NCBI GenBank assembly: GCA_029881255.1
Contig: JAOUMY010000013.1
Location: 62,001 to 126,000, forward strand
Reading direction: 5' to 3'
Length of the DNA: 64,000 bases
Source: Gammaproteobacteria bacterium
GTDB taxonomy: Bacteria; Pseudomonadota; Gammaproteobacteria; S012-40
Of the stretch, positions 17,980 to 25,884 are shown one piece after another (the first letter of the stretch is position 1; every line of letters begins with the position of its first letter). A program made the translations under genes and the position numbers. Below the pieces are notes generated by a model. It ran no database searches and had not been told where the DNA came from. It worked only from the letters and a program-made list of their open reading frames with translations.

Positions 17980-20574
17980 ATGGCCGGCACACGCTTCGCG
18001 TTGGAAGTCCAACCCCGAATCCCCAAACAGTTGAACCGCCTGAACGAATTGGCCAATAACCTGCTTTATAGCTGGGAGCATCAAATCATCCGGCTATTTG
18101 TTCGGCTCGACCCGGAATTGTGGGCGCAATGTGAACATAATCCCAAGGTATTTCTACGACGGATATCCCAACGACGTCTTGAGGAAGTCGCGCAGGATCG
18201 GGTATTCATGGAAGACTATAATCGCGCCTTGTCGGTCTATGACACCTATTTATCTCAACCTGGCGTATCTGAGGTCACCACTTTTCTGCATCGAAAAGAA
18301 GATCTGGTCGCGTATTTTTGCGCGGAGTTTGGCATACATGAGAGTTTTCCTATCTATTCTGGTGGATTAGGCATACTCGCAGGCGATCACTGTAAAGCCG
18401 CCAGCGATCTTGACGTACCCTTCGTCGCAGTTGGGATGCTTTATCGACAAGGCTATTTCAATCAAACCATTGACGAAAGCGGAAAACAACACGCGATCTA
18501 CACACCCGCCAGTTTCGCTGATTTACCGATTAGCCCAGCGACGGATGAACAGGGCCGAGAAATACACGTTAGTGTTCCCATGGGTACGCACTCAGTCGGC
18601 ATAAAAGTGTGGAAAGCCCATGCTGGGCATATCAACCTGGTGTTGCTTGATACCGACCTGGAAACAAATAACGAGAAAGATCGCCGTATCACCTACCAAC
18701 TCTATGGTGGCGATAAGCAAACGCGTATTCAACAGGAAATCGTTTTGGGTATAGGCGGTGTCAGGGCTTTAAGAGCGTTAAAGCTCAATCCCAATGTGTG
18801 GCACATCAACGAAGGACACGCCGCTTTCATGCTGCTTGAACGCACGCTTGAATATCAAAAATCCGGCCTCGATTTCAACACGGCCTGGGAGACTGCTGCT
18901 ATTGCTACGGTGTTTACTACTCATACTCCCGTTCCGGCAGGCCACGACATCTTTCCTCATGAACTCATGACGTCACATTTCGAAGGTTACTACGGCGAAT
19001 TCGGCATAAGCGAAAAGCGTTTTCTTGAACTCGGGAGCTATCCTGGAGACGCTAACGCGTTTAATCAGACGGCTTTGGCTTTACGTGGTTCTCGTTATCA
19101 CAATGGCGTTAGTCGCATACACGGTGGCGTCGCTAGCAAAATGGAAAACTACATCTGGCCGCAAATTGAAGACGAAGACAATCCCATAGATTACGTAACG
19201 AATGGCGTACATGTACCGACTTTTCTTGCACGCCATTGGGTAACGCTATTTGACAATCGTCTCGGTGCCGAGTGGCGCAAACAATTACGGAATGAAGAAT
19301 ACTGGAATGCGATTGATGACATCCCTGATCACGTTTATTGGGCCACACACCAATCCCTGAAAGTCGATCTATTTGAGTTTCTATACAAGCGCGCAGAGAT
19401 ACAGCATCGACGTAATGGTTGTAGCGATGTTCAGATTGAAAAGCGTACGCATTTTCTCAATCCCGAAAACACGGATGTGCTGGTAGTTGGTTTTGCGCGT
19501 AGATTTGCCACCTATAAACGTGCAGCATTGTTATTTGCAGACCTGGAACGACTTGCACGCCTTGTCAATGACAAAAATCGCCCGGTGGTATTAGTATTCG
19601 CCGGCAAAGCCCACCCTAAAGACGAACCTGGGCAGGAGTTGATTAAACTCATTTACGACATATCGAAACGACCTGAGTTTGAGGGCAAAATCATTGTTCA
19701 GGAAGGATACGATATCGCTCTCGCCCGCAAGCTAGTCGCCGGTGTTGACGTATGGCTAAACAATCCAGAGTATCCATTAGAGGCCAGCGGCACATCTGGA
19801 CAGAAGGCTGGCATAAATGGCGTAATCAACCTTAGCGTGTTAGATGGTTGGTGGGGCGAAGGATATGTAGAAAACAATGGCTGGGCAATCAAACCTCACG
19901 GGCCCGAGTTTAGTAAGCAATTTCGCGATCACCATGAGGCGCAGGATCTGCTGAACATACTTGAAAACCAGGTGATACCACTGTATTACTCACGCGAGCC
20001 CAACGACTTTTCACGCGAATTTTCATCTCCTAGTCGTCAGGCATTTTCCAGCGGCTGGGTAAAAATGTCGAAAGCATCGATGAAAACCATCATTCCACAT
20101 TTCAATGCGGAACGAATGATGATGGACTACGTACAACGTTTCTATAGCAAGGCTGCTAAACAATCTCTGAAGTTATACAAAGACAATTATCAATTGGCTC
20201 GTGAATTGGCAGATTGGAAACAACGCATCGTCGGCCACTGGAAAAACGTCAAGATACGCCATCATCAGGAACAGGTTCCCCAGTCTATTTCTGCTGGAAC
20301 CACGCTAAAGCTGCAAGTCGCGGTCACACTTGATGGCTTGAATGAAAACGACATTATTGTGGAGAGCATAATCGGCACCGAAGACGATATAGGAAAGTTC
20401 AACACCCATGAATGCCAACGGTTTAAAAAAATCGACAGCATCGGGAGCGAAACGATATTTGAGCTCGAACTGTGCCCATCGCTACCTGGCCTACAATACT
20501 ACAAGATTCGATGCTATCCCTATCACGCCAATTTGAGTCACCGATTTGAAATGGGCTGTATGTTGTGGCTATGA
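17980..20574 (+). CDS. glgP: Alpha-glucan (glycogen) phosphorylase, AlgP type
   Basis: GT35 phosphorylase that releases glucose-1-phosphate from alpha-1,4-glucans. The 864-residue product belongs to the TIGR02094 type, with an N-terminal DUF3417 region (RIPKQLNRLNELANNLLYSW) rather than the short N-terminus of E. coli GlgP. The PLP-lysine segment is EASGTSGQKAGINGV near residue 609, and EFGIHESFPIYSGGLGILAGD is a typical active-site region. A C-terminal domain of about 150 residues follows the catalytic part. ATG at 17980 follows GAGGGA. It stands alone; the other glucan genes are 8 kb and 33 kb away. It ends 25 bp from the convergent CheW-LysM gene. Confidence 0.95.
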   Translation: MAGTRFALEVQPRIPKQLNRLNELANNLLYSWEHQIIRLFVRLDPELWAQCEHNPKVFLRRISQRRLEEVAQDRVFMEDYNRALSVYDTYLSQPGVSEVTTFLHRKEDLVAYFCAEFGIHESFPIYSGGLGILAGDHCKAASDLDVPFVAVGMLYRQGYFNQTIDESGKQHAIYTPASFADLPISPATDEQGREIHVSVPMGTHSVGIKVWKAHAGHINLVLLDTDLETNNEKDRRITYQLYGGDKQTRIQQEIVLGIGGVRALRALKLNPNVWHINEGHAAFMLLERTLEYQKSGLDFNTAWETAAIATVFTTHTPVPAGHDIFPHELMTSHFEGYYGEFGISEKRFLELGSYPGDANAFNQTALALRGSRYHNGVSRIHGGVASKMENYIWPQIEDEDNPIDYVTNGVHVPTFLARHWVTLFDNRLGAEWRKQLRNEEYWNAIDDIPDHVYWATHQSLKVDLFEFLYKRAEIQHRRNGCSDVQIEKRTHFLNPENTDVLVVGFARRFATYKRAALLFADLERLARLVNDKNRPVVLVFAGKAHPKDEPGQELIKLIYDISKRPEFEGKIIVQEGYDIALARKLVAGVDVWLNNPEYPLEASGTSGQKAGINGVINLSVLDGWWGEGYVENNGWAIKPHGPEFSKQFRDHHEAQDLLNILENQVIPLYYSREPNDFSREFSSPSRQAFSSGWVKMSKASMKTIIPHFNAERMMMDYVQRFYSKAAKQSLKLYKDNYQLARELADWKQRIVGHWKNVKIRHHQEQVPQSISAGTTLKLQVAVTLDGLNENDIIVESIIGTEDDIGKFNTHECQRFKKIDSIGSETIFELELCPSLPGLQYYKIRCYPYHANLSHRFEMGCMLWL

Positions 20575-20599
20575 TTTTGTAAGTTAGGTTTTCCGCAAG

Positions 20600-22249
20600 T
20601 TATTTTGCGACAGTGACGGTAACAATATCGCCGGGAAAAATCAGATCGGGATTATTAATACCGCTGGCACGCGCCAGTTCGGGATATCGATAGGGATCTT
20701 CGAGTACTGTCTCGGCGATTCGCCACAAGGTATCACCGCTTTTGACAACATGACGCGTACTAACCGCATTTGTCCCGGCGTGATTGGCCTTTTCCCCTAA
20801 CAATACCTTCATAGGTGGCTTCTGTGTATTTTTCGCATTGGAGCTTGCGGGTCTATCCACGGTAATACTGATTGTGGGCGTATCGATTTCCACCACTCGT
20901 TGAATTTCAGACGCACCAACGACGCCCTTATTCGACGACAATTGCGCTTGAGTTTGCACACTAGTAGTCGTAACCATATCGGCCGAATGCTCTTGTGCCT
21001 GTTTCGTTAACAGCGAGGGCAAGGCCGGAATTTTCTCAGCGTAAAAATACAGCGCACCAATAACAACGACCAGACTCACACCACCAATAAGAAAAGGAAT
21101 CCTGGAGCGCGGCTTGAATATATTTCGGTGACTGCGTCTCAGGCGAAACTCTTTGAAGGTGATAGCCTGCTCGGTTTCTAACTCATCTATTCCTACGACG
21201 GAAAATCGCGGACGATCTACGTCCTCAAAATTGTCAATTAGCTCTGCCGTTTTTTCTGTTGCCTCAGGAATCTCAGCCTGAATAAAGACCGGTACTTCGT
21301 CAATCTCACTATCCGTTGATGGAGAGGTGTCTGCATCAGAAGACAAAGGATTGTGATCCTCCGCCCCTCTCTTGGCATCTGCGACTACATGATGATGAAC
21401 AATATTTGTAAAGGGAACCTGAGACTCAACTTTTTCTTCGGCGATAGGTGGCTCAAGATGCTGTTCGTTCTCCAGTATTTCTTCAACAGCCTTCGCCTCT
21501 TCAAATGCAGCTGCATTATCAGTTTCGTTCTGTAGTTCTTCTATCTCGCCTGTCGCTTCATCGCCCGCAGATGTTATAGCAGATTCTTCTATTTCTAGTG
21601 GCGGTGTAGCATCTGCCATTTCTTCAAGGGTATCGAAATTACCGTCTTTGAATTGATTTTCTTCGTTCCTGTCGGCTGTTTTGACTCCCTCAGCTATCGC
21701 ACAATCTTCTGACTGCTGCTCAGTCGTGTCGCCGATTTTACCCAGCGCTTGTTGCCAGGCTTCACTGGAAAATGTTTCCACCTGATTTATCAGCGTCGAA
21801 AATGATACCTGTATGACAAGACCATGTTTTTCGAGATGCTGCACTTCAATTCCCGGCACGGAAAACATCGCATGCCGCGGTGTAAAACTTTCCCTGTCCA
21901 CGATGTCGATGACCCTATCCACCTTGAATCCGAGCGCGTTTCCAGTATTTGTCGTGACAACCAGGGCACTACGTGTGTTCGTCTCAGAATCCTTTAGTCG
22001 CAGAATTTTTTTAAGATTAATTGCCGTCGCTGCGTGCTCACGAAATGAAAATCCGCCGTCAACAAAAAAAGGCATCACCGGCAATTCGGTAATCGCTTGG
22101 GGCTCTATGATAGACTCCACTTCAGCAATATCCACGCTGAACAGAATGTTTTCGAGCGAGAACAGCAGGCAGGTATTCAAGTCCTGTTTTTGTAATGGCA
22201 GCATATAAATATGTTTATCAGGGATTTTCCAAGAAGATCTCAATACCAT
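20600..22249 (-). CDS. CheW-like domain / membrane anchor / LysM fusion protein
   Basis: An unusual 549-residue protein. Residues about 26-155 are a CheW-like fold (CLLFSLENILFSVDIAEVE, PVMPFFVDGGFSFRE, LGFKVDRVIDIVD). An acidic low-complexity linker follows (about 170-360, rich in E, D, A and T). A basic stretch (FRLRRSHRNIFKPRSR) precedes one transmembrane helix at about 384-403, and a polar periplasmic linker leads to a C-terminal LysM (500-549: HVVKSGDTLWRIAETV, GINNPDLIFPGD). The positive-inside rule puts CheW in the cytoplasm and LysM on peptidoglycan. Neither possible ATG (22249 or 22204) has a good ribosome site; the second would start just ahead of the CheW fold. No chemotaxis genes are nearby. 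A FimV-like role in polar or wall-linked assembly is an inference only. Confidence 0.85.
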   Translation of the reverse strand: MVLRSSWKIPDKHIYMLPLQKQDLNTCLLFSLENILFSVDIAEVESIIEPQAITELPVMPFFVDGGFSFREHAATAINLKKILRLKDSETNTRSALVVTTNTGNALGFKVDRVIDIVDRESFTPRHAMFSVPGIEVQHLEKHGLVIQVSFSTLINQVETFSSEAWQQALGKIGDTTEQQSEDCAIAEGVKTADRNEENQFKDGNFDTLEEMADATPPLEIEESAITSAGDEATGEIEELQNETDNAAAFEEAKAVEEILENEQHLEPPIAEEKVESQVPFTNIVHHHVVADAKRGAEDHNPLSSDADTSPSTDSEIDEVPVFIQAEIPEATEKTAELIDNFEDVDRPRFSVVGIDELETEQAITFKEFRLRRSHRNIFKPRSRIPFLIGGVSLVVVIGALYFYAEKIPALPSLLTKQAQEHSADMVTTTSVQTQAQLSSNKGVVGASEIQRVVEIDTPTISITVDRPASSNAKNTQKPPMKVLLGEKANHAGTNAVSTRHVVKSGDTLWRIAETVLEDPYRYPELARASGINNPDLIFPGDIVTVTVAK

Positions 22250-22349
22250 ATCGACGATCTGGCCGCGTAATTTACCTCCATATCCACAATTTGTGGCTTG
22301 GTATCACAATTGCGTGTGAACCAGGCTCATTCAACCGTGATACCGACTT

Positions 22350-23228
22350 ATGTCAAAGATACAAAAGACCTATTCGAGGCTGTTCGCAAAAGCCCTTGGC
22401 CACTGTATAGCAGCGATTCAGGTAGTGTCGCCGACGATGTCGGCACGAATCGCCTACTGGTGGTGGCGCCGGACGCGGCGTGTCCCCTCTTCTGAAAAAG
22501 AGTCTGCCCTAAAGGCTCGATCCGAAAGAACTTCAATCATCTTTGAAAACACAAGAATACAGCTTTATCGCTGGGGGAAGCCGCCTTACATTTTGCTTGT
22601 ACCGGGATGGAACGGCCGTGCAGGACAATTTCGTAACATCGTCGAAAACCTGGAACATAGCGGCTATGGTCTGCTCGCATGTGAACCGCCTGGGCACGGT
22701 GAATCAGACGGCAGCGCGACTAGTATTTTGCAAATTGCTCGCTTGGTGACGCAGCTTGTGGAAACCCAATCGGAAATTACCGGCTTTATTGGTCACTCTG
22801 CCGGTGCCATTGGAGGATTTATCGGCCTGCTCAATGCGGGAAAAAATATCGAAAAAGCCGTATTCATTGGAATGCCAGTCGATACCAGACAAATGTTGGA
22901 GACATATTGTCAGCAACTCAATCTCCGACCTGCCACACGACAATTCTTGACTGAACGATTTCTGGCGCAACACGGTATCGATGCCTTTGAACGAAGCTCC
23001 CCTATCGTATTGGCCAGACAATATGCTAGACCATGGCTAATCATTCACGATAAACAGGACCGAATAGTAAACCCTGGCCAAGCCGTTGAATTACATAATA
23101 GACTTAGTCTATCCGTGTACTATGAGAGCAATGGTTTCGGGCATTTCAGAACATTGCACGCTGCGCCGGTACTGTCGCGAATTTGTGACTACTTTAACGA
23201 AATTTCACCCAAGAAAACCGAGAGTTGA
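22350..23228 (+). CDS. Alpha/beta hydrolase
   Basis: 292-residue serine hydrolase of unknown substrate. The oxyanion region is LLVPGWNGRAGQF, the nucleophile elbow is GHSAG with S150, an acid candidate lies in HDKQDRIV (D234 or D237), and the histidine is H265 in GFGHFRTL. The order and spacing fit a complete catalytic triad. No signal peptide is evident; the N-terminus contains a WWWRRTRR cluster that may touch the membrane. It diverges from the CheW-LysM gene and is followed within 30 bp by an NlpC/P60 lipoprotein, with which it is probably co-transcribed. Confidence 0.88.
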   Translation: MSKIQKTYSRLFAKALGHCIAAIQVVSPTMSARIAYWWWRRTRRVPSSEKESALKARSERTSIIFENTRIQLYRWGKPPYILLVPGWNGRAGQFRNIVENLEHSGYGLLACEPPGHGESDGSATSILQIARLVTQLVETQSEITGFIGHSAGAIGGFIGLLNAGKNIEKAVFIGMPVDTRQMLETYCQQLNLRPATRQFLTERFLAQHGIDAFERSSPIVLARQYARPWLIIHDKQDRIVNPGQAVELHNRLSLSVYYESNGFGHFRTLHAAPVLSRICDYFNEISPKKTES

Positions 23229-23258
23229 AGAATTTTGGCAGGGGCCGATAATACCTAT

Positions 23259-23744
23259 ATGAAGCTATATACACCGACTATTATCGGCAGTTTAATGCTA
23301 GTCCTCTTCTTGACTGGGTGCGGAAACTATCCCGTGAGAGAAACGAATTATACCTTCCAACAACGCCCAATACTTGCCGAGGAAAAGCAGACGATAGTCT
23401 ACTCTGCAATGCAATTGATTGGCACACCGTATCGTTTCGGCGGCACCAATAACAACGGCGTCGATTGTAGCGGATTGGTATACCTCGCCTATCAAAATGC
23501 TGGCATTCAAGTCCCGAGAACCAGCCTGCAACAGTTCCGTCACTCAGACCGCGTGCACATGTCGCAGCTTCAACCCGGCGATCTGGTTTTTTTCAAGCTA
23601 GACCGCAGCCCGGTATCTCATGTTGGCATCTATATCGGTGACGACCGCTTTATTCACGCACCAAGAACAGGAAAATTTGTCGAATACGCCTCGCTGGATA
23701 ATAGCTTTTGGAAAGAACGACTTACTGGCGCCGGTCGCTTTTAG
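23259..23744 (+). CDS. NlpC/P60-family lipoprotein (probable murein endopeptidase)
   Basis: 161-residue lipoprotein with signal peptide and lipobox LTGC (acylated C21). The NlpC/P60 domain follows, with catalytic C70 in GVDCSGLVY, H121 in SHVGIYIG and H133 in RFIHAPRTG, as in MepS (Spr) and NlpC. Such enzymes cut peptide bonds in peptidoglycan. I chose the ATG at 23259 because an upstream TTG (23235) would put eight polar residues before the signal peptide. It lies directly after the hydrolase gene. Confidence 0.92.
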   Translation: MKLYTPTIIGSLMLVLFLTGCGNYPVRETNYTFQQRPILAEEKQTIVYSAMQLIGTPYRFGGTNNNGVDCSGLVYLAYQNAGIQVPRTSLQQFRHSDRVHMSQLQPGDLVFFKLDRSPVSHVGIYIGDDRFIHAPRTGKFVEYASLDNSFWKERLTGAGRF

Positions 23745-23942
23745 TCATCCACTTTATAGCGCATAATCATTTACCCCGCATTCTTCCTTCTTAATTACTA
23801 AGTTTTCCCTATCTATCTGTCGATACATCTGTAAGCCCGAACTCTGCGAAAAGAGGGAATAGGATTACTGTCGACTATTGTTAAATTACCGAAAACAGTA
23901 CCGTTGAAGCGCAATTTGCTTAGGTTGGAATAAGAACCCGTA

Positions 23943-25874
23943 ATGGAAAAAACTGCACCAAGATTCCGGTCAATCAAAACCGGTTACCTCCTATTGGTAA
24001 TCGGTATGGTGCTTATTTCCAGTTTGATCACGACGTGGATCGAGTATGACGAACACAAGATTCAAATACATCAAAATTTTCACAAAAAAATAAAGAGCCT
24101 GGCCTTTCTTTCGGCTCAAGCATCTTCGTCCGCGTTTTTATCCGGTAATCGATCATCTCTGCACAATGCATTGGTAACGCTTTCTCACGAGAACGAAGTC
24201 ATCGCAAGCGCTATCATGGACACTGAAGAACATCTGCTTGCATCAATTATTCGCCCGGAGTTTCGTTCCGGAGACGTTAAGGAAGCGGACGACATCCAAA
24301 GAATAAAAAGTTTGTCTTTTGCAGAATTTTCCAAGCACCCAATATTTAGTCATAACCAGCCTGTTGGCTATGTGCTGGTTGTAATAGATAACCGGCTTTT
24401 TAACTACCTATCGAAAAAGCACTTCGCGGCACACTTACTAGAAAGACTAGGCACAGGTGCAATTCTTGCCGCTATTCTGGTTTGGTTTTTTAATCGCCGA
24501 GTAATTCTTCCTCTTAAAAAACTGAAAATCCACATAACGGAAATTCAACACGGACAACTTGGCGCAACACTAAATTACGCACGAAATGATGAAATTGAGC
24601 AACTCGGAGTCGCAATAAACGAATTGTCGCTTTCGTTAAAAACGAATGAGACCGAAAAAGAATATATGCAGTCAAAACTGCTCGAGGGCAATGAAGACTT
24701 GAAGCGCGCCACAAAGGCAAAAAATCAATTTCTCGCTAATATGAGCCATGAAATCATGTCGCCGCTGACTTCTATTATTGGCTACATAGACCACATAACC
24801 ATGGAAGACCTACCCAAAAATCAACAAGACTCATTTAAGCGTGCGCTATTGCACAATAGCAAACATCTGCAAACTCTCATCAGCAACACCCTGGAATTTT
24901 CAAAAATTGAATCCGGTGAAATCGACATTCACAAAACGCGCTTCAACCTATTTACCTTCGTAGACGAATTGTTTTCCGCCTATACCCAAAGTGCACAAGA
25001 AAAAGGACTAGAGCTGAAATGCCATTACTCCTATCCGCTACCAGCCTTTATTACCACTGACTACATGCGCCTGAAACAGATCCTTTTCAATTTATTTAAT
25101 AACGCTCTCAAATTTACTGAAAAGGGTCATGTCCGAGTAAATATTTATTATCAAGCCGGCGGCAAAGGCAATGTTGTATTTGACATCCAGGACACTGGGA
25201 TCGGACTTGAAATCGGCCAAATCAATCAGCTATTCAGCAATTTTACCCAGGCGGAAATTACACCACATTCCAGCCCATCCGGTGCGGGCCTGGGACTGGT
25301 GATATCACGCATGCTTGCCACACTGCTCGGAGGAGACATCAACGTAATCAGCTCACCGGGCAAGGGTAGCCAGTTTAGCTGCTCTATTTATCCAGGCGTA
25401 ATAGCGGACGAAGAACTTGTACAGTCAGAACACCAGCAAGACAACATCGTGGCGAAAATCAGCGCCAAGAGCTCAAAAATAGATCGCATGAATCTCAATC
25501 TGAAATTACATGTGCTTGTAATTGATGATTCACCAGACATACACATTTTGCTTGGTTCTTATCTCGCCAAGATGGGATGCACTGTAGATGCCGCGGATAC
25601 CGGCTATGAAGGTTTACGCATGATAGAAAACAAGCAATATGACGTGATCATCGTCGACAAACAAATGCCCGGCATGGACGGCATAGAAACGACGCGAAAA
25701 TTAAGACAAGCTGGATTCAAGAATCCCATCATTGCGATGACCGCCGCCACCCTCAACAAAGACGAATCGAAATTCAAGGCAGCGGGATGTGACGCCTATT
25801 TGAATAAACCCATCAATGTATCGCTGCTTTCAGAGACCTTGTCTCGCTGGTCTAAATCCGACAAATCGGTCTAA
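23943..25874 (+). CDS. Hybrid sensor histidine kinase
   Basis: 643-residue membrane kinase. TM1 is near 13-31, a periplasmic sensor loop spans about 32-165 and TM2 is near 170-184, followed by HAMP. HisKA carries H269 in NMSHEIMSPL (the usual RTPL is MSPL here). HATPase motifs are NLFNNALKF (N box), DTGIGL (G1) and GAGLGL (G2). The C-terminal receiver domain (about 522-640) has the phospho-acceptor D572 in VDKQMPGMDG and K622. No Hpt or output gene is adjacent. This is the BarA-like arrangement, so signalling probably goes on through a separate Hpt protein. Confidence 0.93.
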   Translation: MEKTAPRFRSIKTGYLLLVIGMVLISSLITTWIEYDEHKIQIHQNFHKKIKSLAFLSAQASSSAFLSGNRSSLHNALVTLSHENEVIASAIMDTEEHLLASIIRPEFRSGDVKEADDIQRIKSLSFAEFSKHPIFSHNQPVGYVLVVIDNRLFNYLSKKHFAAHLLERLGTGAILAAILVWFFNRRVILPLKKLKIHITEIQHGQLGATLNYARNDEIEQLGVAINELSLSLKTNETEKEYMQSKLLEGNEDLKRATKAKNQFLANMSHEIMSPLTSIIGYIDHITMEDLPKNQQDSFKRALLHNSKHLQTLISNTLEFSKIESGEIDIHKTRFNLFTFVDELFSAYTQSAQEKGLELKCHYSYPLPAFITTDYMRLKQILFNLFNNALKFTEKGHVRVNIYYQAGGKGNVVFDIQDTGIGLEIGQINQLFSNFTQAEITPHSSPSGAGLGLVISRMLATLLGGDINVISSPGKGSQFSCSIYPGVIADEELVQSEHQQDNIVAKISAKSSKIDRMNLNLKLHVLVIDDSPDIHILLGSYLAKMGCTVDAADTGYEGLRMIENKQYDVIIVDKQMPGMDGIETTRKLRQAGFKNPIIAMTAATLNKDESKFKAAGCDAYLNKPINVSLLSETLSRWSKSDKSV

Positions 25875-25884
25875 TCAACTAAGT

